Virus record (IMG/VR): IMGVR_UViG_3300025127_000069
Location: 1 to 46,844 of that record
From: a virus
Length of the DNA: 46,844 nt
Reading direction: 5' to 3' (one strand)
This document shows positions 1 to 8,749 of this stretch, in pieces; position 1 is the first letter of the stretch; the number at the start of each line of letters is the position of its first letter. Both the position numbers and the translations under genes were made by a program. The notes beneath the pieces are model-generated. The model searched no databases. It was not told the DNA's origin and worked only from the letters and a program-made list of their open reading frames with translations.

Positions 1-127
1 GTGCACAATCTAGACAACAACAACAGCAAATAGGTTACAATGTACAAAGATCAGGTTTAGCAGGTTCAGGTATTGAAGCACAACAAAGGCTAACAGCTAG
101 TCAAGGAACACAAGAAGCATTAGCAGG
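1..127. repeat. 127-bp exact direct repeat, copy 1 (contig start)
   Basis: Every base is identical to 43606-43732. At the next position the copies differ (a at 128, t at 43733) and then continue as diverged homologues. The repeat lies inside the coding region of the A1/B1 protein gene. Because the first copy starts exactly at the contig end and its exact identity stops after 127 bases, it looks like an assembly-graph vertex with k=127 rather than a biological terminal repeat. Confidence 0.95.
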
Positions 128-1130
128 AGCTACAGAAAGAGCTGCTTCTGCACAAAATGTAGCTAATCAACAGCTAGGCAGAGAAGCTATGAAAGTTTCT
201 AGTCAAATAGAAATGGAAAGAGAAAGATCAGCACAAGCATATAACCAAGCAATGAGACAATATGATACAAATTTAAAAGGTGCATTCATAGGGGGTGTTG
301 CAAATGTAGCCACAATGGGCATACAAAATCAAGCAGCATTGAGCTCTGCGAGATCAATTTTAGGTAATGATCAAGTACAATCTTTTTTAGATCAAAATTA
401 TTCACCACAAGATATACAAAAAGTATCTCAATATCATTTAAATAAAAATGAAAAGTTTTATAGTAGCATGGATCAAGGTTTGGCAAAAACTGTAATAAAT
501 GATCCATATGCAGATATATTTTTGACAGGGATGGCACCTGGAGATAATGAATTAATTAAAACAAATTCTGCAGAAAATGTTGATTTTAATAATTTATCAA
601 ACTTAACATCAGAAGTAACAGATTTGAATGAAAATATACAAAATATAACAACACAAAACCCTTCCTCAACATCCTCAGAAGTCGCACAACAAGGTAGTGA
701 AGCAGTCTCGCCAACTGCTTCATTATCAATGGAAACAATAACTGAACAAAAAGAAGACAAATTAGATGAAAAAACACAAAATACACAATCATCTAAAAAA
801 GAATATGTAACAGGCTTTAAAACAGAGGGTTTTGATGAAGCTAAGGCTAAAGTAGAAAAATCTATAGATTTAAATCCAAAGGAAAGATTAGAATTTAAGA
901 AACAATGGCAAGGGTTATCTAAAGATGCAAGAAGTGTTTTTGAAAGTGTAGATTACAGTGAGACAAATACTGGAGTTGGTTTGACAGGAAAGCCTGAAGT
1001 TTGGGATGAGGTTTTAAAATCTTACATAAAAATAAAAGGTGACCCTACAGGAGATTTAAATAAAGTCAATGAATTTTCTGCATGGGCAAGAGAAAATTAT
1101 CAAATAATAAAAGAAGGTATGGGAGGATAA
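3..1130 (+). CDS. Ejection-module protein A1 (internal virion protein, gp14-like position), 5'-truncated
   Basis: The frame is open from base 3, well upstream of the first ATG at 189. Those first 62 codons match residues of the complete homologue at 43413-45299, so the true start is missing, not internal. The N-terminal part is Ala/Gln-rich and helical, of the type seen in podovirus internal virion proteins (QQQQQIGYN, GLAGSGIEAQQRL, SQIEMERERSAQAYNQAM). After about residue 110 of the fragment it is unrelated to the homologue, except for a short island around TSTSSEVAQQ and SEAVSPTAS. The C-terminal part is charged and helical. It lies 1 base before A2, with GGAGG just ahead of the A2 start. 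A role in DNA ejection is inferred from composition and from the giant transglycosylase-like protein two genes downstream. Confidence 0.75.
   Translation, partial: AQSRQQQQQIGYNVQRSGLAGSGIEAQQRLTASQGTQEALAGATERAASAQNVANQQLGREAMKVSSQIEMERERSAQAYNQAMRQYDTNLKGAFIGGVANVATMGIQNQAALSSARSILGNDQVQSFLDQNYSPQDIQKVSQYHLNKNEKFYSSMDQGLAKTVINDPYADIFLTGMAPGDNELIKTNSAENVDFNNLSNLTSEVTDLNENIQNITTQNPSSTSSEVAQQGSEAVSPTASLSMETITEQKEDKLDEKTQNTQSSKKEYVTGFKTEGFDEAKAKVEKSIDLNPKERLEFKKQWQGLSKDARSVFESVDYSETNTGVGLTGKPEVWDEVLKSYIKIKGDPTGDLNKVNEFSAWARENYQIIKEGMGG
698..722. repeat. Conserved 9-bp-stem hairpin inside A1 (copy 1)
   Basis: TGAAGCAGT, the loop CTCGCCA, then ACTGCTTCA form a perfect 9-bp inverted repeat. The same 25 bases occur unchanged at 44249-44273 in the B1 allele although flanking protein sequence has diverged. 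It is more G/C-rich than its surroundings. No U-tract follows, so it is not a standard terminator. Confidence 0.8.
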
Positions 1131-1131
1131 T

Positions 1132-2229
1132 ATGGCTACACCAGAAGAACAATTGCAACAAGGAATGAATGAAAATTTAGAAATTCCTAAAAATCAAAAT
1201 GATGTAAGCAATGTTACTAATCAGATTGCTCCCACACAAAAAGATTTAGAATTTTGGCAGGTAAGACACAGAATAGACCCTGTTAAGTTTCAAAATGAAA
1301 TGGCAAAAAGAAAACATCAAAGTGATATTTTTTTTGCTGTAGGTGGAGAAGAAGGTAAAAAATTATTAAATGATGATAGATTTAAAAAAATGTCTATGGC
1401 TCAACAAAAACAATATGTAGGACAATTATCTAGACCAGAATATAAAAATTTAATAGTATTTGCTAATAAAGAAAATATGACTAGTAAACAACTATTAGAT
1501 TACAGAGATGCAAATATGCAAACATGGGGAACTAAAGAATTAAATAAATGGCAAACTTTCTACGATAGATATCAAGATAAAGAGGATACAGAAATCACAG
1601 ACGAAATGAATTTAGGAAACATACCTCCAGATATAAAAAAATTTAATGTAGACAATAAAAACAATAGAAAGTATTGGAGAGCTGCAAATAGAAATTATGG
1701 AAATATATTAGATGATATTAAAACTATAGTAGGTGATGAAGATGAATTGGAAACATTAAAAAAAACAACAGGCGAAAATAGTTATAAAAATTTAGAAGAT
1801 AGTCTAAATGATGATTTAGTATATGATTTTGATACAGCAACTAATTCTGTAAGTTGGAAAAATATTGGCACTAAAGATATTGAAACTATTCGTGATAATT
1901 TATATAAATTTGTAATTAATAGTGGATTGCATAAAAAAATATTACAAGAAGGTGGGATGTGGACATCTGACGAAGATGGAAATAGATATTTTGATAAATT
2001 TCCAGGACTTATTTCTGGAACAAGTTTTGTAGAAGGTATGGAAGATAGTGGGGAACAACAATTAAAAATTCAAATATACAATAAACTATTTAAACATATT
2101 AACAAAGCAAAAGAAAACATAAATCAAATAAACACAGAATTGAGTATGCCTAATTCAAGTGTAAATACTAATCAATCAGGTGTAGTTAAAGACAGAGATT
2201 ATTTTAGAAATAAATATAAAAATAAATAA
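1132..2229 (+). CDS. Ejection-module protein A2, unknown function (365 aa)
   Basis: No family is recognised by name. It is the diverged counterpart of the protein at 45300-46319. Both carry the block VRHRIDPVKF / VRNKIDPVKA about 45 residues from the start, then a segment with LLNDDRFKKM / LYNNPKFKNL, and otherwise differ strongly. It is hydrophilic, helical and Lys/Asn/Asp-rich, with no signal peptide or membrane segment, which fits an internal capsid protein. The start is supported by GGAGG 6 bases upstream and by the tight spacing to A1. It is followed 2 bases later by the giant protein A3, so all three are probably made together and packaged as a DNA-ejection set. The role is inference from position. 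Confidence 0.7.
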   Translation: MATPEEQLQQGMNENLEIPKNQNDVSNVTNQIAPTQKDLEFWQVRHRIDPVKFQNEMAKRKHQSDIFFAVGGEEGKKLLNDDRFKKMSMAQQKQYVGQLSRPEYKNLIVFANKENMTSKQLLDYRDANMQTWGTKELNKWQTFYDRYQDKEDTEITDEMNLGNIPPDIKKFNVDNKNNRKYWRAANRNYGNILDDIKTIVGDEDELETLKKTTGENSYKNLEDSLNDDLVYDFDTATNSVSWKNIGTKDIETIRDNLYKFVINSGLHKKILQEGGMWTSDEDGNRYFDKFPGLISGTSFVEGMEDSGEQQLKIQIYNKLFKHINKAKENINQINTELSMPNSSVNTNQSGVVKDRDYFRNKYKNK

Positions 2230-2231
2230 TT

Positions 2232-5200
2232 ATGGCAAAAGATACAACTAATTTTTACATACCAGATCCTAATACAGGAGAGGAATTAGAAAAATTTTCT
2301 ATAGCAAATAGTGAAATAAAAGAATTTAAACAAGCATTTCCTGAAGCTTTAGAATATTTAAATTATGAAGTAGAGGGAGAAGGATCATTTCCTATTATAC
2401 AATCAGATAAAGATTTATTTTTAAGTCAATTTCCAAATGCAAGATTAAAAACATCAACACCAGATACTTTGTCTACTGACTATGGTTTAGCACAAGTAAA
2501 TGATAAAACTTGGAATGGTTTATCTCAAGAAATTTTGAATAAAGATGTAAAGGATGTAATAGATACTAAAGAACAAGTACAGTTAATGTCCTCTATTGCT
2601 AAAGGGGGAACAGATAAAAATTATAATCCTGAAGGATGGGAAACCTGGACAACTGTTAAAAAAAATATGCATACACAATTTATGGATATGATAAATGTTG
2701 ATGGTATAGATACAGTTGCAAAACAATATAACATTGGTGATGATACCCTTCAACATATTTTTGATAATTTTGAAGGTGAGGAACAACAAGCAATGGCACT
2801 AGCTGTAATACTTGCTGAGTCTAAAGGTGACAGCATGGCTGTTAATGTAAATTACTCAGATGGTGTTAATAGAGAAGATAAGCCTATGTTAGACTATAAA
2901 GATCAAAAATTAAATAAATTAAATAATGAATTAAAATATAGTTTGAAAAACAGGTCTTCTTTAGAAGATTTAATATCTGCATCTCAAGAAGGAGAATTGG
3001 CAGGTTTTGTAGAAAATACAGAATCTCCATCAACACTAAAAGTAGATTTTAAAAATCAAATGGATAGTATAGGTAGAGAGTATAGAAAAAGTTCTGTGCT
3101 TAAAGACCAACCTCCAAATGCCATTGAAGCTTTTTCTGAAAGTTGGAATATATACAATCAATCATTAAAAGAGACAATAGATAATACTTTAATGTTAAAA
3201 GGTGGCAATACATATACAAATAGTCAAGAAGCATTGCAACCTATTGTTGACTACTTTAGTCAGTATAGAGATCCTTCAATTGATTCATCAGATGAAATTT
3301 TAATTAACATAGCTGAAGGTTTAGCTAAATTGCCAACATACAGTGCTATTTTTGGCAAAGATCTAGTAGAAGCAGGATTAGGAGTGGGTACTTTAGGTGC
3401 ACTAGGTAATGCAGAGAAAGCATGGCATTTAATAGAGTATATGATAAAAGACAATACAATGATGGTTAATGATTTATTTACATCACAAGGATTAAATCAG
3501 TTTGAAAATGCTTTAATAGCTATGGGTGATAAAGATGCTATAAAAAGAAAAGAAATAGCTACAAAAAAAGTTAGAGACATGCCAGTAGAGTATATATTTG
3601 CACCTTTTTTAATGAAAAGCACTTTAAAAACAGGGAAAAAAGTAGTTATGAAAGCACCAAAAGCTGCTAAAACTACTGCAATAAATGCTAAAAATGCATT
3701 AATAAGAAATTTAAAATCAAATAATTTATATCCTAAATTAGAAAATATGTATTATAAATTAAAAGTTAAAGAAAGAGGATTGGCACCTTTAGATTCTATG
3801 ATTCCTGCTATAGTTGAAGCACATATAAAAGCAAATCCTAAAATGTCTACTGCACAATTATCTAGAAGCTTTCCATCATATTTTCAAGAGCAATTACAAT
3901 TAAGAATGAAACCAGAAGCTAAGGCAGGAACACCTTTAAGCAAAAGAGAAAGTGGATTGGTGTCAATTACAAATCTACCACAAGGTAGACAAGTTGTTCC
4001 ATACACAGCAAAACCACCAGTAAAAGCAAGTGAAACAGCATTGCCTGAATCTATTAAAAATGTACAAGATTTTTATGATCCTAAAAATCAAGATAAAATG
4101 GCAAATGATGCAGAAAAAAGATTTCAACAACAAAAAATAGATTTAAAAGATTCTTCGCCAGTGAACCAATCTTTGTTAAATAATATGAAAAAATATTTAA
4201 CAAAAGAATTTTATAGTAAAAAAATACAAACAGCAAGAACAAGGTGGTTTGACAGAACAGGAAATGTAAGAAAGCAGCTTTTAAAAACTGAACAAGGAAG
4301 AGAAGCTGTAATGCACATGGATTTAAGGGCAGGATCAGACTCTAGATCTAGGTTAATTATGAAGGATGTAGAAAAAACTATATTCCCTAAATTAGATTTT
4401 TTAAGAAAAAACATAGAATATGTATATAATAAAAATCATTTTAAAGAATGGCAAAATGCTAAAGACCCTAAAACAGGAAAATTAATTAACAAAAATAAGG
4501 GTAATGCATCATATGTTGTAGATTTATTAAATCAGTTAGTTCAAATAAGAAGAACACAAGCTATAGAATCTTATAGAGGAATTAAAAGTCCTGTTACTGG
4601 TGGTAAAGGACAAGCTTGGATAAATAAAAATATTCCTAAAAAATTATTAAAAGAATTAGAACCTATAGCAAAAAATGTTTTTGAAACTACAAAGAAACAA
4701 TTAGATAAATTATACAAAGAAGGTATTATAGATAAAAAGCAATATGAAAGTTTATCAAAAGTAGATTATATAAAAAGAGATTTTATCTCTAAAATAGATA
4801 AACAAAGTTCTTATGACATAGATGGTAAAAATTATAAAAAAACTTCAAGTGGTATAGAAGCATTAAAAGAAGGCTCTTTAGAATCTTTAAATAATGATGT
4901 TATGAGTCTTTTAAATGATACTGTATTAAGAACAGAAGGTATAATTAGTCAAAATAAAATGATGAAATCTTTTTATGATATTGCTAAATCTGATCCTAAT
5001 AATGGAATATTTACAATTAGGGGTACTAAAAGTATAGATTTGCCTGGTGGTGGTAAAATGCAAACTAAAGGAGCAAAACCAAAACCTGAGGGATATGTAG
5101 AGATGGAATTTAAATTGGATGGTAAAACTGAAAATTTATACATGAAAAAAGAATTTGCAAAAGAATTTTTAGATACACCGATGAGCAGGACTACTTTAGA

Positions 5201-6932
5201 TAAAGTAAGAACATACACAGGTGCAAATGTATTAAAAACATTTGCAACAGGTGTAAACCCAGAATTTGCTGTAAGTAATATAATAAGAGATTCAATATTT
5301 GATTTTTTAGTGGCTAAAGATTTATCAGGCAAACCTATATATTCTATACATGGACCAGTAGCTGCAGCACAAAAAGTTAGAAATCTTATTAAAGTAGCAC
5401 CTGATGCCTTTTTAAACAAAGGAAGATATAGAGATTATATTATGGAAGGTGGAGGAATGGAGTTCCAAGCACAATATGGAATAAAAGGCATAAAAACATC
5501 AAAAAATAAGACTTGGAATATGGCAGTAGAAGCACTTTCTTTTTTAAATGAAAAGTCAGAAATTTTAAATAGATTGGCTATAAGAGAGCAGGGTATTAGA
5601 AATGGTTTATCATCATTAGAATCAACATATGCAGCTAGAAATTATATGGACTTTAGCCAGGGTGGAACATGGGCAAAAAATGTTGATGCTGCTGTGCCTT
5701 ATTTTAATGTAGCAATGTTAGGTTTAAGGAATTTATCAAGAGCAGCAAAAGAATCTCCTGCAACATTTGTATATCAAATGGGTCAATTAACTGCAGGAAC
5801 AATAGCTTTAACAAATTACAATAGACTTATAAATCCAGATGCTTTTGATGAAATACCTGATTATCAAAAAAATAATAATTTTATTATAACAACAGGCTTG
5901 TCTTATAAAGATGAACAAGGTAATAGAAGACATTATTATATAGCAATACCTAAAGAAAAAACTTCTGCACCTTTAATTAATTTGTTTGAAGCAGCAAGTG
6001 AACGATATTTAACAGGTAAAAATCCAAAGAAAAGGTTAATAGATAACTTTCACACTGTATCAAGTCAATTTAACCCTATTCATCAATTAATAAATGTACC
6101 TGGAGTAAATGCTGCATTAACTTATATGATTGACTATGATTTTTGGAGAAAGAAAAGTGTTTGGACAGGTGATAAAATGATATCTGATGTTAAAAAACAT
6201 TATCCTGACATAGATCCTATATGGTTAGAATTATCAGACAATAAAACAGCAAGATTAGTTTCAGAATTTAGTGGAGATGGCACAGGATTAAAACCACAAG
6301 CACTAAAAATTGCTTCACAAAAATTATTAACATCAGGAAATATGTGGACCGAATTAGGTTTAACTGCAATAAAAAGACAAATGGTTGGAATGGAAGAAAA
6401 GGAAAAAGACGATTTAAGTAATAAATATATGGATGCTTTAGAGAAATCATTTTTTTCAAGAAAAATATTTAAAGAAACAAACCCATATGGTAAAGAATTA
6501 GATAAAGATTTTGAAAAAGATATAAGGATTGAAGTAACTGAAAAGTATGTGCAAAGAACTGATATAGAAACTGAAGCTAAAAAAATAATGAAAGAGTCAA
6601 TTTCAGGAAGAGAAAAAAATGTAAAATTTATAAATTACTTACAAGAAAAACTTCCAAATGATAAAGATAAAAAAGATAAAATTAAAAGATATGTAAAATA
6701 CTATGAAGATTTAACATTTTTAGGAGATTTGCCTGAAGGTACAAGACAATTCTTTTTTGAATTAAATAGATTTGACAGAGCACCTATAGCACAAGCAAAG
6801 TATGCTGCTGTTAAATATAAATCTTTAGACGAAAAACAAAAGTCTGAATTTTTATCAGCTTTAGATAGATTTAAACCTGCAGTAAAAAAATCAAAAAGTG
6901 ATTTTTGGATTGAATTTAACAAAAATAAATAA
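2232..6932 (+). CDS. Giant internal virion protein A3 with N-terminal transglycosylase-like domain (1566 aa)
   Basis: Residues about 20-75 contain two copies of a short motif built around FPEA and FPNA. Next comes a lysozyme/SLT-like stretch at about 80-140 (STDYGLAQVNDKTW, then IAKGGTDKNYNPEGW), the GLxQxN signature of phage muramidases. The acidic catalytic residue normally 20-25 residues before that signature is not obvious here. The middle contains a region resembling large polyvalent proteins (ARTRWFDRTGNV, RSRLIMKDVEKTIF). The C-terminal third is helical and basic. Length compares with T7 gp16-type ejection proteins (about 1300 aa). By analogy it would locally open peptidoglycan and form part of the ejection conduit. 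Its diverged partner starts at 46319 and is cut by the contig end. Last gene of the late block before the convergent junction. Confidence 0.8.
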   Translation: MAKDTTNFYIPDPNTGEELEKFSIANSEIKEFKQAFPEALEYLNYEVEGEGSFPIIQSDKDLFLSQFPNARLKTSTPDTLSTDYGLAQVNDKTWNGLSQEILNKDVKDVIDTKEQVQLMSSIAKGGTDKNYNPEGWETWTTVKKNMHTQFMDMINVDGIDTVAKQYNIGDDTLQHIFDNFEGEEQQAMALAVILAESKGDSMAVNVNYSDGVNREDKPMLDYKDQKLNKLNNELKYSLKNRSSLEDLISASQEGELAGFVENTESPSTLKVDFKNQMDSIGREYRKSSVLKDQPPNAIEAFSESWNIYNQSLKETIDNTLMLKGGNTYTNSQEALQPIVDYFSQYRDPSIDSSDEILINIAEGLAKLPTYSAIFGKDLVEAGLGVGTLGALGNAEKAWHLIEYMIKDNTMMVNDLFTSQGLNQFENALIAMGDKDAIKRKEIATKKVRDMPVEYIFAPFLMKSTLKTGKKVVMKAPKAAKTTAINAKNALIRNLKSNNLYPKLENMYYKLKVKERGLAPLDSMIPAIVEAHIKANPKMSTAQLSRSFPSYFQEQLQLRMKPEAKAGTPLSKRESGLVSITNLPQGRQVVPYTAKPPVKASETALPESIKNVQDFYDPKNQDKMANDAEKRFQQQKIDLKDSSPVNQSLLNNMKKYLTKEFYSKKIQTARTRWFDRTGNVRKQLLKTEQGREAVMHMDLRAGSDSRSRLIMKDVEKTIFPKLDFLRKNIEYVYNKNHFKEWQNAKDPKTGKLINKNKGNASYVVDLLNQLVQIRRTQAIESYRGIKSPVTGGKGQAWINKNIPKKLLKELEPIAKNVFETTKKQLDKLYKEGIIDKKQYESLSKVDYIKRDFISKIDKQSSYDIDGKNYKKTSSGIEALKEGSLESLNNDVMSLLNDTVLRTEGIISQNKMMKSFYDIAKSDPNNGIFTIRGTKSIDLPGGGKMQTKGAKPKPEGYVEMEFKLDGKTENLYMKKEFAKEFLDTPMSRTTLDKVRTYTGANVLKTFATGVNPEFAVSNIIRDSIFDFLVAKDLSGKPIYSIHGPVAAAQKVRNLIKVAPDAFLNKGRYRDYIMEGGGMEFQAQYGIKGIKTSKNKTWNMAVEALSFLNEKSEILNRLAIREQGIRNGLSSLESTYAARNYMDFSQGGTWAKNVDAAVPYFNVAMLGLRNLSRAAKESPATFVYQMGQLTAGTIALTNYNRLINPDAFDEIPDYQKNNNFIITTGLSYKDEQGNRRHYYIAIPKEKTSAPLINLFEAASERYLTGKNPKKRLIDNFHTVSSQFNPIHQLINVPGVNAALTYMIDYDFWRKKSVWTGDKMISDVKKHYPDIDPIWLELSDNKTARLVSEFSGDGTGLKPQALKIASQKLLTSGNMWTELGLTAIKRQMVGMEEKEKDDLSNKYMDALEKSFFSRKIFKETNPYGKELDKDFEKDIRIEVTEKYVQRTDIETEAKKIMKESISGREKNVKFINYLQEKLPNDKDKKDKIKRYVKYYEDLTFLGDLPEGTRQFFFELNRFDRAPIAQAKYAAVKYKSLDEKQKSEFLSALDRFKPAVKKSKSDFWIEFNKNK

Positions 6933-6965
6933 TGGTCTGCTTGGGTTAGATCATATGCGATCAGT

Positions 6966-6991
6966 GGGCAGGGTCAGTTTAGATCCTGCTC
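6966..6991. terminator. Hairpin between convergent late and early blocks
   Basis: GGGCAGGGTC, loop AGTTTA, GATCCTGCTC pair over 10 positions, two of them G-U. It lies 33 bases after the late-block stop and overlaps the stop codon of the last leftward gene, where a bidirectional terminator is expected. Neither strand shows a strong U-tract, so the function is inferred from position and stem only. Confidence 0.5.
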
Positions 6992-7141
6992 ATTGTCTCC
7001 AAAATAAGCTATAACCATTTGACAAGTACAATCATCATTAGGACAAGATAAGTTACTTACTATTCCTTCACCTTCATGACCATAGTCTTCATAATCATGG
7101 TCACCACCCCATATTAATTCAGTGCCACAAACACAAATCAT
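6974..7141 (-). CDS. Small cysteine-motif protein (55 aa)
   Basis: The protein starts MICVCGTELIWGG, has an acidic/His middle (DHDYEDYGHEGEG) and a cluster CPNDDCTC. The CxC plus CxxxxCxC arrangement resembles a small zinc-binding fold. Its ATG overlaps the stop of the upstream gene as ATGA, typical for this block. It is the last leftward gene before the convergent hairpin. A protein from 13710-13883 also starts with MIC and carries paired cysteines, so the two may belong to one class of small zinc proteins. Function unknown. Confidence 0.65.
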   Translation of the reverse strand: MICVCGTELIWGGDHDYEDYGHEGEGIVSNLSCPNDDCTCQMVIAYFGDNEQDLN

Positions 7142-7338
7142 AATTCTTTTATCTTTCTTATAAGTGAATTTCTATCTACACAAGTATCTATAAATGACAT
7201 GCCATGTTTCATTCCATACTTTTTTAAATCTACCCATCCCATAGATTCTAAATCAATTTTGTGTATTATTTTTTTGCCAAATATAATTGTGTTTACTTCT
7301 TTGACAATCTCTTTGAACTTTGTTAAATCGTCTCTCAT
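7138..7338 (-). CDS. Hypothetical small protein (66 aa)
   Basis: Not recognised. It is basic and helical, ending DTCVDRNSLIRKIKEL. A longer frame begins 24 bases upstream, but the start at MRDDLTKF is preferred because GAGAGGAA lies 5 bases before it and because the upstream micropeptide ends across this ATG (ATGA). The C-terminal half (LKKYGMKHGMSFIDT...RNSLIRKI) has the spacing of a small SAP/HeH-type helix-extension-helix element, which I cannot confirm. Confidence 0.6.
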   Translation of the reverse strand: MRDDLTKFKEIVKEVNTIIFGKKIIHKIDLESMGWVDLKKYGMKHGMSFIDTCVDRNSLIRKIKEL

Positions 7339-7451
7339 TTGATTCCTCTCTTTGACCACCAATCTAGTATTGCTATTTTAGTTATAAGATATAACAACCA
7401 TATTGGTATTGATATAAAAAAACCTTTTACTATAGCTATTAATAATTCCAC
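7335..7451 (-). CDS. Membrane micropeptide (38 aa), GTG start
   Basis: Reads as MELLIAIVKGFF followed by ISIPIWLLYLITKIAIL and a charged tail DWWSKRGIK. Nearly the whole peptide is one or two hydrophobic helices. It starts on GTG inside the end of the upstream gene with GGGAG upstream, and its stop overlaps the next ATG, so translation is probably coupled. One of several membrane micropeptides in the early block. Function unknown; a superinfection-exclusion or lysis-regulating role is conceivable but unsupported. Confidence 0.5.
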   Translation of the reverse strand: MELLIAIVKGFFISIPIWLLYLITKIAILDWWSKRGIK

Positions 7452-7681
7452 TCTCTTTTCTCCCAATACTCTTTACGAGCTTTTTCTTCAAAACAATTAT
7501 CTGTAGAGTCTACTTTATTAAGTATCCACTTGCCATCTTCTTTATAAAAATCTCTGTCTTCCCAGTTACAAAAAAATCCTTCACTGCTATAGCCTTCATC
7601 TACTCTAGGATATTTACAATTATAGTATTCGCCTACTCCCACTGTTAAAGTAACTACTGTCAACCAAGTTACAAACACCAT
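7439..7681 (-). CDS. Small secreted or membrane-anchored protein (80 aa)
   Basis: The first 18 residues (MVFVTWLTVVTLTVGVGE) form a hydrophobic signal-anchor or signal peptide. The remainder is hydrophilic with three cysteines (NCKYP, FCNWED, DNCFEEKA), compatible with a disulfide-bonded periplasmic domain. Start and preceding stop overlap by one base (TAATG). It sits directly after a two-helix membrane protein. That arrangement recalls holin/spanin-type pairs, but no family is recognised and the Cys pattern is not a standard spanin. Confidence 0.6.
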   Translation of the reverse strand: MVFVTWLTVVTLTVGVGEYYNCKYPRVDEGYSSEGFFCNWEDRDFYKEDGKWILNKVDSTDNCFEEKARKEYWEKREWNY

Positions 7682-8121
7682 TATTTTTTACCTTTCTTTA
7701 GTGGTTTGTCATCTCCCCATACAGGGTCTTCAGGAGTTTGAGATTCCATCTTCACACCATTGCCACCAATTTTAATTTTGTTTCTATCCATAGATACTTC
7801 CATATCTTTATTAGCTTGATCTTGTAAATGATGCACTAAATCTTTAGCCACTACAGCTAATGGATCTTCTGGTGCAGGTGGTATGACCATTCCATTAAGA
7901 ACATTAATTAAACCTATGGTTATGGTCGAAATAAGACCAGTTACAACAGCTAATTGTGATTCACCAAGATAATAAGCTGCAGCAATCAACATACATGCCA
8001 TAATTAAGATTGTAGGCACACTAAATACACCAACCCAAAACCTTAATTTATCTATCATTAATCGTTTTGCTGCTGCTCTTTCTTTTTTCTTTGCTGCTAT
8101 TTCTTCTTTACTTAGTGACAT
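7681..8121 (-). CDS. Two-helix membrane protein, holin-like candidate (146 aa)
   Basis: A basic N-terminus (KKKERAAAKR) is followed by a first hydrophobic helix at about residues 27-50 (FWVGVFSVPTILIMACMLIA) and a second at about 57-78 (AVVTGLISTITIGLINVLNG). A polar C-terminal tail of about 65 residues ends in KKGKK. Two helices with a charged tail fit a class II holin, and membrane proteins lie next to it. The position at the end of an early replication block rather than beside the lysozyme-like gene at 33068 is unusual for a holin, so a different inner-membrane role is equally possible. Confidence 0.65.
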   Translation of the reverse strand: MSLSKEEIAAKKKERAAAKRLMIDKLRFWVGVFSVPTILIMACMLIAAAYYLGESQLAVVTGLISTITIGLINVLNGMVIPPAPEDPLAVVAKDLVHHLQDQANKDMEVSMDRNKIKIGGNGVKMESQTPEDPVWGDDKPLKKGKK

Positions 8122-8122
8122 G

Positions 8123-8749
8123 TTAACCTTTTATAATTGTTCGTTTTTTCTCCCTAAAAGATACATCATTAAACTTACAAATAACAAAGATTTCTTGTAT
8201 CCTATCATAAACTCTTGATCCATACATATCTACTATCTGTTGTCCAGTTAAGTTTGTAGTTATAATAGTGACAGAGTTTAGTCTGTTTCCTGGATAATAG
8301 TTTTTAACATGCTCATATCTTTTTTCTATCAATCCACCAATGTAATCATGAGCTGCATCTGTGTTAGGTTTTTCATCACCCAAATCATCTATTAGTAAAA
8401 CTTCTTTTTTAGTAACATCACTCAACTCTGATATTGCATCATATTTATCACTGTACTCAGATCCCATCAATCGCAAGTACTCTTCATACATACTTCTACA
8501 GCTTGTCATTTTAGTATCTGATGAATTACCAAATCTTCTACATGAATAAAACAAAAGTTTAGCCAATGTAGTTTTACCACATCCTACAACACCTTGAAAA
8601 AGATAGTGAGCACTTACTCTCATAGCATCATGTTGAACACCATCAATCATATTGTTACCATATAATTGCATGTCTTTTTCAATTCTCTCTATTATGTTTT
8701 TATTATTTTTTTTGTATTTTTTTGGATATACTATTTCAAATTTACTCAT
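8123..8749 (-). CDS. DnaC-like AAA+ helicase loader (208 aa)
   Basis: Walker A is GVVGCGKTT at residues 53-61 and Walker B is VLLIDDLGDEK at 117-127. Sensor 1 is ITTN at 163-166, and a GSRVYDRI arginine-finger region lies at 177-184. This matches the DnaC/IstB/DnaA-type clade of AAA+ ATPases. In phages such proteins place the host replicative helicase on the phage origin. The start codon overlaps the stop of the upstream nuclease gene (ATGA). Together with the initiator at 19000 and the internal repeats there, it completes an initiator-plus-loader system that would recruit host DnaB. No phage helicase or DNA polymerase is visible. Confidence 0.9.
   Translation of the reverse strand: MSKFEIVYPKKYKKNNKNIIERIEKDMQLYGNNMIDGVQHDAMRVSAHYLFQGVVGCGKTTLAKLLFYSCRRFGNSSDTKMTSCRSMYEEYLRLMGSEYSDKYDAISELSDVTKKEVLLIDDLGDEKPNTDAAHDYIGGLIEKRYEHVKNYYPGNRLNSVTIITTNLTGQQIVDMYGSRVYDRIQEIFVICKFNDVSFREKKRTIIKG

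Noticed and set aside
1-127. Reading the repeat as a direct terminal repeat of a linear virion genome
   Set aside because: The second copy is internal, not at the other end, and the sequences after the 127 bases diverge. An assembly branch point explains it better.
7138-7362. The longer 74-codon start for the 66-aa protein
   Set aside because: The internal ATG has a clear GAGAGGAA site and couples to the upstream stop; the longer start does not.
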